64,000 nucleotides of DNA from Chryseobacterium paludis (GCF_025403485.1 NZ_CP099966.1:1612001-1676000); one strand, 5' to 3'; counted from the stretch's first letter, positions 17,095-26,812 are shown. The notes: generated from the letters alone by a model not told the origin. Made by a program: numbers and translations.

Positions 17095-17409
17095 TCAGGT
17101 AATCTCGGTATCAGATTCATTTCTTACATCTCTATAAGCAATTGCCAATTTTGGTAAAAGTTCCGGCATACCATTGATCAGTGCTTCTTTTTTCTTTCTG
17201 CTCCATCCCCGCACCTTCTTTTCCCGATAGAAGGAAAAATACACCTGTTCATACTCTTCAAAATAAATAAGATATACAGGAAGTCTTTTACGGGTATGAT
17301 TGGCACCTTCACCCTTTTGATGTTGTAAAATCCGCCTTCTCAGATCATTTGTACTACCGGTATAATAGCTACCATCGGAGCATAGCAATATGTACAACCA
17401 TCCTTTCAT
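17095..17409 (-). CDS. GIY-YIG nuclease family protein (YhbQ-like)
   Basis: A 104-residue single-domain GIY-YIG protein. The motif strands are WLYILLCSDGSYYTGSTNDL (residues 4-23), so YTG replaces YIG. The catalytic-type Arg is in DLRRRILQHQKG, and KGANHT-like GEGANHTRKRLP follows, as in YhbQ/UPF0213. The C-terminal tail VYFSFYREKKVRGWSRKKKEALI is typical. The family contains structure- or site-specific endonucleases, but for this branch targets are largely undefined. The gene is framed by a pair of inverted palindromes (17050-17068 and 17453-17477) with no other gene between, as in a small mobile or REP-like unit. A TATCTTTA -7-like site lies at 17431-17438. Confidence 0.88.
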   Translation of the reverse strand: MKGWLYILLCSDGSYYTGSTNDLRRRILQHQKGEGANHTRKRLPVYLIYFEEYEQVYFSFYREKKVRGWSRKKKEALINGMPELLPKLAIAYRDVRNESDTEIT

Positions 17410-17452
17410 TGCTTTCTTTATGTTTTATATAAAGATAGAAAATTTAGTTAAA

Positions 17453-17477
17453 GGTGGCTTCGAGAGCCTCAGCCACC
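17453..17477. repeat. Right palindromic element flanking the GIY-YIG gene
   Basis: A 25-bp imperfect palindrome with outer arms GGTGGCT/AGCCACC and an alternative inner stem GGCT-TCGAG-AGCC. It is the inverted, full-length counterpart of the 19-bp left element; 17 bases match exactly. It lies 43 bases upstream of the nuclease start codon. Confidence 0.85.
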
Positions 17478-17597
17478 CGGTAGAATTCTATAACGTATAA
17501 AAATTAGTCCAAAAAAAAGCATCCAATTTAAAGTATTAAATAAACCTTACTTCATCATCCTGGAAAAGTCAGTATTTTAGCGGTCTAATTTTACATA

Positions 17598-19721
17598 ATG
17601 ACACATATTGAATTCATCCAGAAGATTGTAAATATTTCCGAAAAAAGTATCCGTGCTACGCTTGAGCTATTGGCAGAAGACTGTACCATTCCTTTTATAT
17701 CCCGCTATAGAAAAGACAGAACCGGAAATCTGGATGAAGTACAGATTGAACAGATTTCAAAAATCAATAAGCAGTTCGAAGAAATTTTAAAAAGGAAAGA
17801 AACCATTTTAAAATCTGTTGAAGAACAAAATGCACTAACATCAGAATTCAGGCAAAGAATAGAAGAAAGCTTCGATATTCAGGAGCTTGAAGATTTATAC
17901 CTTCCTTTTAAGAAACGTAAAAAGACAAAAGCAGATACTGCAAAGGAAAAAGGATTAGAGCCTTTGGCAAAGATCATAATGAGTCAGAAAAGTAATGATC
18001 TTCAATCTTCAGTGTCAAAATATTTAAATGATAAAGTCATCTCTGAAGAAGAAGCTCTTCAGGGAGCCCGAGATATTATGGCAGAGTGGATCAATGAAAA
18101 TATGTATGTCCGTAAAAACCTTCGTCGTTTATTTCAGCGTAAAGCTATCATCTCCTCTAAAGTAGTTAAGGCTAAAAAAGAAGAAGAGGGAGCTCAAAAA
18201 TTCGCGCAGTATTTTGAATGGGATGAAAGCTTAAACAGAACTCCATCTCACCGACTTTTAGCCATGTTAAGAGCAGAAACTGAAGGTTTTGTAAAGGTAA
18301 ATGTGGACATTGATAAAGAAGAGGCTATTGATTTCATAGAGAATGCCATTATCAAATCCAATAATGAAAGCGCTGAACAGATTGCCCTGGCTATAAAAGA
18401 CAGCTACAAAAGACTATTGGAGCCCGCTATTTCTAATGAAACATTACAGGAGGCTAAAGAAAAAGCAGATAAAAAAGCAATTGAAATTTTCTCTGAAAAC
18501 CTCAGCCAGTTATTATTGGCACCTCCTTTAGGTGAAAAAAGAATTTTAGCGATTGATCCTGGTTATAAAAGTGGTTGTAAAATTGTCTGTTTAGATGAAA
18601 AGGGAGATCTTCTTCATAACGAAACCATCTACCCTCATGCTCCGCAAAATGAATCAGGAATGGCTATGAAAAAAATCCGCTCTATGGTTAATGCATATAA
18701 TATTGAAGCCATTTCTATAGGAAACGGAACGGCGAGCCGTGAAACAGAGTTTTTCATCAAGAAAATTGCCTTTGACAAGCCATTACAGGTATTTGTGGTT
18801 TCTGAAGCCGGAGCATCTGTTTATTCCGCGAGTAAAATTGCCAGAGAGGAGTTTCCAAGTTATGATGTAACCGTTCGTGGAGCGGTTTCTATAGGAAGAA
18901 GACTGGCAGATCCATTAGCTGAACTCGTTAAAATTGATGCCAAATCTATTGGTGTCGGGCAATATCAACACGATGTAGATCAGACCCAATTGAAAAATGA
19001 ACTGGATTCTACGGTTATGAAATGTGTGAATTCCGTAGGGATCAACCTTAATACTGCGAGCAAATCATTGTTAAGTTATGTCTCCGGAATTGGTGAGAAA
19101 ATGGCTGAAAATATCGTTAATTACAGAGCTGAAAATGGCGCTTTTGAAGACAGAAAGCAATTAAAAAAGGTTCCTCGATTGGGAGAAAAAGCTTTTCAAC
19201 AGGCTGCAGCATTTATTAGAATAACCAATGGGAAAAATTCTTTAGATAATTCAGCTGTACACCCTGAAGCTTATGGTATTGTAGAAAAAATGGCAAAAGA
19301 TCTTGGAATTAAATCCAATGAATTAATTGCCAACAAAGAGAAAATCGCTTTAATTCAACCAGAAAAATATATTACCGATGATATTGGTATTTTGGGTATT
19401 AAAGATATTCTAAAGGAACTTGAAAAACCGGGACTGGATCCCAGAAAGGCAGCTAAGGTATTCGAATTTGACCCTAAAGTAAAAAGTGTAAAAGATCTGA
19501 GAATAGGAATGATCCTTCCCGGTATCGTCAATAACATTACCGCTTTTGGATGTTTCGTTGATCTGGGAATCAAAGAAAGCGGATTGGTTCATATTTCTCA
19601 GCTAAAAGAAGGTTTTGTTTCCGATGTGAATGAAGTGGTAAAATTACATCAGCATGTTCAGGTAAAGGTTACAGAAGTGGATGAAGTAAGAAAAAGAATT
19701 CAACTAAGTATGATCTTATAA
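17598..19721 (+). CDS. tex: Tex-family RNA-binding transcription accessory protein
   Basis: A 707-residue Tex protein, close to the usual length. Order: N-terminal helical HTH-like region (CTIPFISRYRKDRTGNLDE near residue 30), YqgF/RNase H-like domain from about 314 (ILAIDPGYKSGCKIV), helix-hairpin-helix repeats at about 476-545 (VGINLNTASKSLLSYVSGIG), and a C-terminal S1 domain from about 636 (GMILPGIVNNITAFGCFVDLG). Tex binds nucleic acid through HhH and S1 and influences transcription and stress survival. The RDD gene starts 7 bases after its stop, so both are likely co-transcribed. Confidence 0.95.
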   Translation: MTHIEFIQKIVNISEKSIRATLELLAEDCTIPFISRYRKDRTGNLDEVQIEQISKINKQFEEILKRKETILKSVEEQNALTSEFRQRIEESFDIQELEDLYLPFKKRKKTKADTAKEKGLEPLAKIIMSQKSNDLQSSVSKYLNDKVISEEEALQGARDIMAEWINENMYVRKNLRRLFQRKAIISSKVVKAKKEEEGAQKFAQYFEWDESLNRTPSHRLLAMLRAETEGFVKVNVDIDKEEAIDFIENAIIKSNNESAEQIALAIKDSYKRLLEPAISNETLQEAKEKADKKAIEIFSENLSQLLLAPPLGEKRILAIDPGYKSGCKIVCLDEKGDLLHNETIYPHAPQNESGMAMKKIRSMVNAYNIEAISIGNGTASRETEFFIKKIAFDKPLQVFVVSEAGASVYSASKIAREEFPSYDVTVRGAVSIGRRLADPLAELVKIDAKSIGVGQYQHDVDQTQLKNELDSTVMKCVNSVGINLNTASKSLLSYVSGIGEKMAENIVNYRAENGAFEDRKQLKKVPRLGEKAFQQAAAFIRITNGKNSLDNSAVHPEAYGIVEKMAKDLGIKSNELIANKEKIALIQPEKYITDDIGILGIKDILKELEKPGLDPRKAAKVFEFDPKVKSVKDLRIGMILPGIVNNITAFGCFVDLGIKESGLVHISQLKEGFVSDVNEVVKLHQHVQVKVTEVDEVRKRIQLSMIL

Positions 19722-19728
19722 AAATGAT

Positions 19729-20310
19729 ATGAAAATATCAGAAATCAAGGAAAGAAAAATCATTAACAGACCTACTCCATATTTTGATGAGTTGGGTTAT
19801 CGTATCTACCATGCTTATGAATATCACCTTCCTTATAATCCCAGTTATAAAGGAAATGAAACAGAAAGACTTTTTGCCAAGTGGATTGATATGCTTCCTT
19901 TCTGTCTCATTTTTTACTTTATATTCCACAAAGTGGTTTTTATAAGCATTTTATTTTCTGTTCCATGTGTTCTGATTTTGGGAACAATAACAGAGTTTTA
20001 TTGGGGAACAACTTTGGGTAAGAAAATATTCAAAATTAAAGTCCTCGATGACTATGGGAATTATCCAAACTTTTTAAAATCGCTAAAGAGAAATCTTTTA
20101 TGCCTGGCTAATTTCTCTCCTGTTTTTTCAGAATACACTTCCAGAACCGTTGCGATGGGAAGAAGAACAGGTACGCGAATGAATTTCAGTATGCATATGA
20201 ATAATTCAATTTGTACAACTTATATTGTAAAAGAAAGTAAAATACCGGAAATCAAGGAACTTCTCAAATACCAGGGAAAACAAGATTTACTTGATCATGT
20301 TTCGAAATAA
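19729..20310 (+). CDS. RDD family membrane protein
   Basis: A 193-residue protein with the RDD layout: F-A-KWIDMLPFCLIFYFIF (about 48-66) as the first helix with the Arg/Asp-type start, a second helix (about 70-90), then TEFYWGTTLGKKIFKIKVLDD, the family signature after helix two. The C-terminal half is mostly soluble, lacking a clear third helix, so it is a divergent RDD member. Function is unknown. It follows tex by 7 bases and ends at a bidirectional terminator. Confidence 0.75.
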   Translation: MKISEIKERKIINRPTPYFDELGYRIYHAYEYHLPYNPSYKGNETERLFAKWIDMLPFCLIFYFIFHKVVFISILFSVPCVLILGTITEFYWGTTLGKKIFKIKVLDDYGNYPNFLKSLKRNLLCLANFSPVFSEYTSRTVAMGRRTGTRMNFSMHMNNSICTTYIVKESKIPEIKELLKYQGKQDLLDHVSK

Positions 20311-20311
20311 A

Positions 20312-20337
20312 AAACCGTCTCAGTACTGAGACGGTTT
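20312..20337. terminator. Bidirectional terminator, perfect 26-bp palindrome
   Basis: The stem AAACCGTCTCAGT is followed directly by its complement, giving a perfect palindrome between the converging RDD and M28 peptidase genes, with A runs before and T-rich bases after. Confidence 0.88.
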
Positions 20338-20344
20338 CATTATA

Positions 20345-21916
20345 TTATTTAAATTCTTTAGAATCTCTTCTTGGCTCTTTTGCTTCAGGCCATTTTATGG
20401 TCTCTCCTTTTTCATCCTGTGGCATTACCCTTCTCTCCCTGCTCGTAAATTCAGGATCTTCTGATGCCATATATGCTAACGTAGCTGTCAGGATCACATT
20501 ATTTTTAAGCTCATCAAAAACAATCTTATCATAGGTATCTTTAGTTGTGTGCCAGGTATATCCGAAATACCCCCAATTCAGTGAGCTTAAAGAAAATCCA
20601 GGTACACCTGCTGCAACAAATGAAGCATGATCAGAACCTCCACCTCCAGGCATTCCTGGGAAGTCTGTTTTGATATTATCTCTTACGCTTTTAGGAGCAG
20701 CATTCAGCCATTTTCCTATATAGTCATAGGACTTTACGAATCCCTGACCACTGATATTCACCACGCGACCAGTTCCGTTGTCCTGATTAAAAACCGCCTG
20801 AGTTCCTTTCATAATTTCAGGATTGTCTGCTACAAATCCTCTGGAACCATTCAATCCCTGTTCCTCACTTCCCCACAGTCCTATTACAATGGTTCTTTTA
20901 TTGTTGGGATAGTACTTTTTCAGAATCCTCATCGTCTCAAGCATGGTGAGCGTACCAGTTCCATTATCTGTAGCCCCTTGAGCTCCGTCCCATGAATCCA
21001 AATGCGCAGAAAGAATGACATATTCATCAGGCTTTTCTTTTCCTTTAATCATTCCTATCGTGTTAAAGCTTTTTGCATCAGGAAGTATTTTTGACTGGGC
21101 TTCTACTTTAATTTTTGGCTTTTGACCTTTTTCAGCCATCCTATACAGCATTCCATAATCTTCTACATCGATGTCGAACATTGGGATTTTTGTGGTTTTA
21201 GCACCAAAAATCCTATTGGCTCCCATAACTCCAGTCCAGTTGGATATTGCAATTCCTGCTGCACCAGCCTTTTCTAAAGCCTCTGGAAGTGTAGTATTAT
21301 CATATCCTATATTCTTTACATAATCACGAAAATCTTTAGAAGCCTGTTCTTTTTCAGCTTTCAGTTTCTCATAGAGTTCCGGAGTACCAAATTCTTTGAT
21401 CTGTTCATCAGAGCGGCCAATCTTTTGATATTGCGCCATCAATACAATTTTACCTTTTACAGAAGGTAACCATGTGTCGAATTCGGCTTTAGAAGATACC
21501 TTAGGAAGTACGATCACTTCTGCTTCAACAGCTTTTTTTGTCGCCGGGCTCCAAGCCAGTTGTGTAGCAGATAATGATTTTATACGCGGATAAACCATAT
21601 CTACATGCGTAATTCCTCTCTGCCAGCCTTTCCATGTTCCAAATTGCTGAAGATTTGCATCCACTCCCCAAGAGCGTAAAGTCTTTGCAGTCCATTCATT
21701 AGCTGCCAGCATTTCAGGAGTTCCTACCAAACGGGGTCCAATACCATCAAGCAGCTCGTAAGCCATATTTTCGAGTTGAGAATTAGTATTCACTTCATTA
21801 ACAAAACTTTCTACAACAGGATTGAGTTTTTCCTGAGATTTTGCCGGGACTTGTGCTAATGAAAACTGCGCTGCCAGAACGACTGCGGGCATTGCAAAAA
21901 AGGTGTTTATCTTCAT
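20345..21916 (-). CDS. Secreted M28 family zinc peptidase
   Basis: A 523-residue exported peptidase with a signal peptide ending SLAQ around residue 22. A PA-domain-like insert (about 120-250) is followed by the M28 catalytic part: AHLDSWDGAQGATDNGTGT (H304 region and bridging Asp), GLWGSEEQGLNGS (catalytic Glu pair), FNQDNGTG and GGSDHASFVAAGVPGF (final zinc His). This is the metal set of M28 aminopeptidases and carboxypeptidases that use two zinc ions. It probably trims peptides in the periplasm or outside. It is a monocistronic minus-strand gene facing the tex-RDD unit. Confidence 0.92.
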   Translation of the reverse strand: MKINTFFAMPAVVLAAQFSLAQVPAKSQEKLNPVVESFVNEVNTNSQLENMAYELLDGIGPRLVGTPEMLAANEWTAKTLRSWGVDANLQQFGTWKGWQRGITHVDMVYPRIKSLSATQLAWSPATKKAVEAEVIVLPKVSSKAEFDTWLPSVKGKIVLMAQYQKIGRSDEQIKEFGTPELYEKLKAEKEQASKDFRDYVKNIGYDNTTLPEALEKAGAAGIAISNWTGVMGANRIFGAKTTKIPMFDIDVEDYGMLYRMAEKGQKPKIKVEAQSKILPDAKSFNTIGMIKGKEKPDEYVILSAHLDSWDGAQGATDNGTGTLTMLETMRILKKYYPNNKRTIVIGLWGSEEQGLNGSRGFVADNPEIMKGTQAVFNQDNGTGRVVNISGQGFVKSYDYIGKWLNAAPKSVRDNIKTDFPGMPGGGGSDHASFVAAGVPGFSLSSLNWGYFGYTWHTTKDTYDKIVFDELKNNVILTATLAYMASEDPEFTSRERRVMPQDEKGETIKWPEAKEPRRDSKEFK

Positions 21917-22096
21917 AGTATTATTGATTGGACTAAAGATAAAAGAATTCGGGGAAATTAAAAAAAGGAATGAGAAAAAATTGATTCAACACCACTTATA
22001 CATAAATCAGTGAAATGAATCACAATCTTTAGATAAGAATATCGTTTTATTTTTAATTATTTTAGCACGACAAATACGGTAACTACCTATAAAAAA

Positions 22097-22801
22097 ATGA
22101 AATTAACAACTACAATTTTTACAATTTGCTTAATAGCTGGTGGAAACAATCTTCTATTTTCACAAAATATAAATGAAGATAAAGCAAAAGAAATCATTGA
22201 AAAGGCTATTCAAGCGACTGGAGGCAAAGAACTTTTAAATAGTATAAAAACACTCTACTCTATTTCCGAAACTACAATGGACGGAAGAAAAGTAAATTGG
22301 ATTACAAAAGAAATGGCTCCTAATAAAGGTAGTTTCGAGATTGAATACCAAGGTCGGATTGTTTATCGCTCGTGGTTTGATGGGAAAATCGGATATGAAA
22401 CGGTAAATGGAGAAAAAAAATTAGCAGATCCAGAAGAGTTCAAAGAAAAACTTAATCGAAAGTATATTATGAATGAGCTGGCTTATTTAGATCCTTCTTT
22501 ATACAAACTTGAACTTGTTGAAAATAATCCTGATAAAACATACAACGAAATAAAGGCGACTTCTACAGATGGAAAAGTGCTTCATCTATTTTATGATGCT
22601 AAAAGTTATTTATTAAAAAAAGAAACTAAAGAAAATCCAGACAAGAATGCCTTTTCAACTGTAATTTATAATGAATATAAGAAATTTGGAGCTCTAACTT
22701 ATTGTTCTAAAACTACATTTCCTACTGAGGATGGAGAGCAAATAATAACATTAACAGATCTTTATTACAATAAAAAAATCTCAGAAAAAGATTTTAAATA
22801 A
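22097..22801 (+). CDS. Periplasmic protein of unknown function, LolA-like fold
   Basis: A 234-residue protein with a signal peptide (MKLTTTIFTICLIAGGNNLL, then FSQ). The mature part starts INEDKAKEIIEKAIQATGGKELLNSIKTL, a common opening of Bacteroidota proteins related to outer-membrane lipoprotein-sorting (LolA/LolB-like) folds, and consists of predicted beta strands. No catalytic residues are obvious. It ends in a terminator shared with the convergent histone-like gene. Assignment to the LolA-like group is from the N-terminal pattern and is tentative. Confidence 0.6.
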   Translation: MKLTTTIFTICLIAGGNNLLFSQNINEDKAKEIIEKAIQATGGKELLNSIKTLYSISETTMDGRKVNWITKEMAPNKGSFEIEYQGRIVYRSWFDGKIGYETVNGEKKLADPEEFKEKLNRKYIMNELAYLDPSLYKLELVENNPDKTYNEIKATSTDGKVLHLFYDAKSYLLKKETKENPDKNAFSTVIYNEYKKFGALTYCSKTTFPTEDGEQIITLTDLYYNKKISEKDFK

Positions 22802-22832
22802 TAATAAACAAGATTGTTCTATTGTCCCCTAA

Positions 22833-22867
22833 AAAAATAGGCCAGCTAAAATAGCTGGCTTATTTTT
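22833..22867. terminator. Bidirectional terminator
   Basis: Stem AAAAATA-G-GCCAGCTA (22833-22848) pairs with TAGCTGGC-T-TATTTT (22852-22867), with one G-T wobble and a three-base loop, between the converging LolA-like and histone-like genes. Its right arm overlaps the histone-like stop codon. Confidence 0.85.
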
Positions 22868-23042
22868 ATTTTTTTGATTCTTCAACAGAAACTTTTCTGA
22901 AATCTTTGAACAATTTACTTAGTTCTAAAGCTGATTTACGAGCTCTTGTTCCAGCTGCTTTGTTTCCTTTTTCAGCTTGTTGGTTTGCTTCAGTTGTAAA
23001 TGCTTCAAATTCCGCGTTGATTTTTTCGATTAGTTCTTTCAT
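22866..23042 (-). CDS. Histone H1-like DNA-binding protein
   Basis: A 58-residue lysine-rich protein, MKELIEKINAEFEAFTTEAN at the start and KGNKAAGTRARKSALELSKL in the middle, ending FRKVSVEESKK. It matches the short Hc1/histone H1-like proteins widely conserved in Bacteroidota. It is probably a helical DNA-binding or nucleoid-associated protein in the cytosol. A perfect TATATTTG -7 element at 23063-23070 precedes it, and its stop codon overlaps a bidirectional terminator. Confidence 0.88.
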   Translation of the reverse strand: MKELIEKINAEFEAFTTEANQQAEKGNKAAGTRARKSALELSKLFKDFRKVSVEESKK

Positions 23043-23062
23043 TTATTTTAAAATTTAGGGTG

Positions 23063-23070
23063 CAAATATA
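23063..23070 (-). promoter_or_regulatory. -7 promoter element (TATATTTG) for the histone-like gene
   Basis: A perfect minus-strand TAnnTTTG match 20 bases upstream of the start codon. The rest of 23043-23353 is AT-rich spacer with no other clear feature. Confidence 0.6.
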
Positions 23071-23395
23071 GGTTTTATGGTGATTCCAGCCTAACTGTGA
23101 TGAAAAAAAATTAGAAATATTTAAAAAAAATACTCCTTGGGAATAAGCGATAATCATTTAAATAATATAAAGCAAATAAAATTTTTAATTTAAAGCAAAA
23201 TTGACCTCTATATTTATCTTTATAATAGAAATCATTATAAAAAAAATTCTATAAAAGAAGTTCTATAAAAAGAGGGAAAATGTTTTTAAAAGTTCATAAG
23301 CTGAAAAACAATGGAAGATTTTAAATATCCAGTCTTTTCCTTTTATCGGTTTTATGTACCTTCGTTTTTTTAATAATCATTCGCTTGTCGTCAGT

Positions 23396-26300
23396 ATGGA
23401 GTTGCCAAAAGAATATATTTTACCGGATACTTATATCAGTACACTTTCGATATATGAACTTTTAAAGCACACCCAAACGGCAAGATTCATAGAAGAAAAG
23501 GACTTCCGGGATATTGAACCTATTGCCCTTGAAATTAACTCCGGGGTTTTCACCAGAACAACTTCAGTAATCAGTTTCCCAAATGTTTCGGTAAGTCAGG
23601 TAGGATCTGCATTGGTGACGACATGTTCGTGCGAAAACCCAACCGATAAACTTTGTGAACACCAGGTAGAAATTATTTATTGCATTCTGGAACAAAAAAA
23701 CTATCGGATTTTCTTTGATACTAATCTACGACAAAGAACACTGGTTGCCTTTGCTAAAGGTTTTGGTTTAGAAAACGAGCCTCATCTTGATACCTTTTTT
23801 CATCTGAACTATCAGGATGGAAAGCTCGACATTCAGCCTAAAATTAAAGAGTTGTTTCAAATTGATGAGCATGCTATTAAACAGAACTTACTGCCACTGC
23901 GAAAATCAGTCCTCAAAGAACTGGCGATACAGGATACTGATAAAAGACAAATAATGGTTATTGGTAAACACCGTTATTATAATTTTTTGAACTTTTCATT
24001 AATGGAAGCTGAGGTTACCCGAAATGGTAAAATTAAAAACCCTGTTACCCCTATTGATGCAATGCAATTGATCTGGAAATCTGAGCAGCCATCAGAAATT
24101 AAGTTTTACACAGCCATTATTGCTTTTCAAAATAAATTTAATGAAGAACAAAGCCCAACAGAGTTGGAAGCTTTGAAATTGATCGTTCAAAATCCTTTGG
24201 AGCTCGATGTATACTACCATGATCCTCATCTGGCTGAATTTGTTTCTTCTAAATCTCTGATTCCTGTGGCGCTTAAGCTTCTTAAAGCTGAGATACAGCT
24301 GACCGTACTCAAAAAAGATCCGTTCTATGAAATCACAGGAGAGCTCCTCTTTAATGATATTTCACTGCCATTTAAAAATATCATTATCCGAAATGATTAT
24401 TTTATTCATTACCAAAATACTTTAAGCTTAATTGAAAATCCTGACATGCTTCGGGTCATTAAGTTTTTTAAATCTAACAATGAAATTCTTCTCATCCACG
24501 CTTCAAAGTACGAGAACTTTCTGCAGACCGTTTTAGCATCATTAGAACAGTATATTCACATTAATTACAGTTATATCCATTCTGCGACTCCCGTACAGCT
24601 GCAAGAAAAAAATTTCGGAACAGAAAAGATTATTTATTTGCATCAGGAAGGCAATTACGTGTCGATTACTCCGGTAATGAAATATGGAACTGTAGAAGTA
24701 GCTGTTTATTCAAGAAAACAGCTGTATGACACAGACCAGAATGGAAATCAGTTTAAAATAGAACGAAATTATGAGGCTGAAACCTCTCTTACTTCTATTA
24801 TTATGATGCAGCATCCGGAATTTGAAGAACAACTGGAGGCAGATGAATATTTTTACTTACATAAAAATAAATTTCTGGATGCAGATTGGTTTCTAAAAGC
24901 CTTCGAAACGTGGAGAAATGAAAAGATAATCATTCTTGGTTTTAGTGAACTAAAGAACAACAAACTGAACCCGAATCGTGCTAAAATCAACATTCAGGTT
25001 ACGAGTGGCATTGATTGGTTCAATGCTAAACTGAGCGTCCGTTTCGGAAAAAAAGAAGCAACCCTAAAGCAGGTGCACCGTGCTCTCCGTAATAAAACAA
25101 AGTTTGTACAGCTCGATGATGGCACGCAAGGTATACTGCCCGATGAATGGATCAGTAAAATCACCAAATACTTTCAGGCGGGTGATATCGATGAAGAATT
25201 ATTGAAAATCCCTAAAATCAGTTTTACTGAAATTTCAAGTTTGTTTGAAAAAGAGATTTTAAGCGAAGAGGTACAGGCAGAAGTCCTTTCTTACTCAAAC
25301 CAATTTTCCATGTTAAGAAAAGCTCCGGAAATCCCTGTTCCAACTGAATTAAAAACCAATCTGAGAGATTACCAACGGGAAGGATTGAATTGGTTAGGCC
25401 TTCTCGACAGTTTCAATTTCGGTGGATGTCTGGCCGATGATATGGGATTGGGAAAAACAGTGCAGATCATTGCTTTTATTTTACACCAAAGAGAAAAATA
25501 TGGAGCAAATACAAATCTTATCATTGTACCAACTTCTCTTCTTTTTAATTGGCAGGAAGAGCTGGAAAAATTTGCCCCTTCTCTTAAAGTATTGCTGCAT
25601 TACGGGCCAGATAGACTAAAGAACATCGATCATTTTAAGGAATATGAAGTCATATTGACCAGTTATGGAATGCTGCTTTCAGACATTCGCTTCCTTAAAT
25701 CATTTCGCTTTAATTATGTTTTTCTCGATGAATCACAGGCGATCAAAAATCCCAATTCAGAAAAATATAAAGCTGCCCGTCTGTTACAGTCCAGAAACAG
25801 AGTCGTACTGACAGGAACACCTGTTGAAAACAATACCTTTGATCTTTACGGACAGCTTTCGTTTGCATGTCCGGGATTATTGGGAAGTAAGCAATATTTT
25901 AAAGACGTTTACGCCATTCCAATTGATAAATTTGAATATGGTAAACGCACCATCGAACTTCAACAAAAGATCAATCCTTTTATTTTACGAAGAACGAAAA
26001 AGCAAGTCGCAAAGGAGCTTCCTGAGAAAACTGAAATGGTCATCTATTGTGAAATGAACGCAGAGCAGCGTAAAATCTACGACCTTTATGAAAGGGAGTT
26101 GCGTGATTTTATATCTGCTTCCACTGATGATGAGACTTTGAAAAACAGCATGCATGTGTTAACGGGCTTAACCAAGCTCCGACAAATCTGTAATTCTCCA
26201 GTTCTGTTGAAGGAGGGCCATTCCGGAGAACATTCTGTAAAGATTCAGCTGTTAACTGAGCAGATCGAAAACAAATCAAAGGAACACAAGATTCTTGTGT

Positions 26301-26737
26301 TTTCACAATTTGTAGGAATGCTGGATCTGATCAAAAAAGAACTTGAAGATAAAAATATTCCTTTTGAATATCTTACAGGGCAGAGTAAGGATCGTGGCTC
26401 CAAAGTCCACCGATTTCAAACGGATGAAAATATCCGGGTATTTCTTATTAGCTTAAAAGCCGGAGGTGTTGGTCTTAACCTTACTGAAGCCGATTATGTT
26501 TATCTCGTAGATCCATGGTGGAATCCTGCCGCAGAAAACCAGGCAATCGACAGAAGCTACAGGATAGGACAGACCAAACATGTCGTAGCAATACGAATGG
26601 TTTGTTCGAATACGATTGAGGAAAAAATACTGAACCTCCAGAAGAAAAAAAGCAAACTGACACAAGGACTTATAAAAACAGAAGAATCCAAAATACTTGG
26701 TTTAGGTAGAGCTGATCTGCTAGAGATATTGGACTGA
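23396..26737 (+). CDS. SNF2-family helicase with N-terminal SWIM zinc finger
   Basis: About 1113 residues from ATG 23396; an in-frame ATG at 23354 would add 14 residues but overlaps a TACCTTCG -7-like site. Numbers here use the 23354 start. A SWIM zinc finger (C91-x-C93...C101-x-H103) lies near the N-terminus and a long beta-rich central region follows. The SNF2 ATPase has DDMGLGKT (K701), LDESQAIKNP and LTGTPVENN; the helicase C part has VFSQFVGMLDLI, GVGLNLTEADYV and DRSYRIGQTKHV. SNF2 proteins translocate on duplex DNA and remodel protein-DNA complexes; the bacterial RapA relatives recycle RNA polymerase. The partner of this one is unknown. Confidence 0.92.
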   Translation: MELPKEYILPDTYISTLSIYELLKHTQTARFIEEKDFRDIEPIALEINSGVFTRTTSVISFPNVSVSQVGSALVTTCSCENPTDKLCEHQVEIIYCILEQKNYRIFFDTNLRQRTLVAFAKGFGLENEPHLDTFFHLNYQDGKLDIQPKIKELFQIDEHAIKQNLLPLRKSVLKELAIQDTDKRQIMVIGKHRYYNFLNFSLMEAEVTRNGKIKNPVTPIDAMQLIWKSEQPSEIKFYTAIIAFQNKFNEEQSPTELEALKLIVQNPLELDVYYHDPHLAEFVSSKSLIPVALKLLKAEIQLTVLKKDPFYEITGELLFNDISLPFKNIIIRNDYFIHYQNTLSLIENPDMLRVIKFFKSNNEILLIHASKYENFLQTVLASLEQYIHINYSYIHSATPVQLQEKNFGTEKIIYLHQEGNYVSITPVMKYGTVEVAVYSRKQLYDTDQNGNQFKIERNYEAETSLTSIIMMQHPEFEEQLEADEYFYLHKNKFLDADWFLKAFETWRNEKIIILGFSELKNNKLNPNRAKINIQVTSGIDWFNAKLSVRFGKKEATLKQVHRALRNKTKFVQLDDGTQGILPDEWISKITKYFQAGDIDEELLKIPKISFTEISSLFEKEILSEEVQAEVLSYSNQFSMLRKAPEIPVPTELKTNLRDYQREGLNWLGLLDSFNFGGCLADDMGLGKTVQIIAFILHQREKYGANTNLIIVPTSLLFNWQEELEKFAPSLKVLLHYGPDRLKNIDHFKEYEVILTSYGMLLSDIRFLKSFRFNYVFLDESQAIKNPNSEKYKAARLLQSRNRVVLTGTPVENNTFDLYGQLSFACPGLLGSKQYFKDVYAIPIDKFEYGKRTIELQQKINPFILRRTKKQVAKELPEKTEMVIYCEMNAEQRKIYDLYERELRDFISASTDDETLKNSMHVLTGLTKLRQICNSPVLLKEGHSGEHSVKIQLLTEQIENKSKEHKILVFSQFVGMLDLIKKELEDKNIPFEYLTGQSKDRGSKVHRFQTDENIRVFLISLKAGGVGLNLTEADYVYLVDPWWNPAAENQAIDRSYRIGQTKHVVAIRMVCSNTIEEKILNLQKKKSKLTQGLIKTEESKILGLGRADLLEILD

Positions 26738-26812
26738 TCCGGAAATAAAACCTTCTTTACAGTTAGCTTATGCGATTCCTTATTGATTTAACCAAAAATC
26801 AGCAAGTTTCCG

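Noticed and set aside
17431..17438. TATCTTTA as promoter of the GIY-YIG gene
   Set aside because: Last base differs from TAnnTTTG and no -33 element is present, so it is mentioned but not listed as a separate feature.
20627..20995. 122-residue open frame on the plus strand
   Set aside because: Antisense to the M28 peptidase catalytic region, no promoter, and no recognisable domain.
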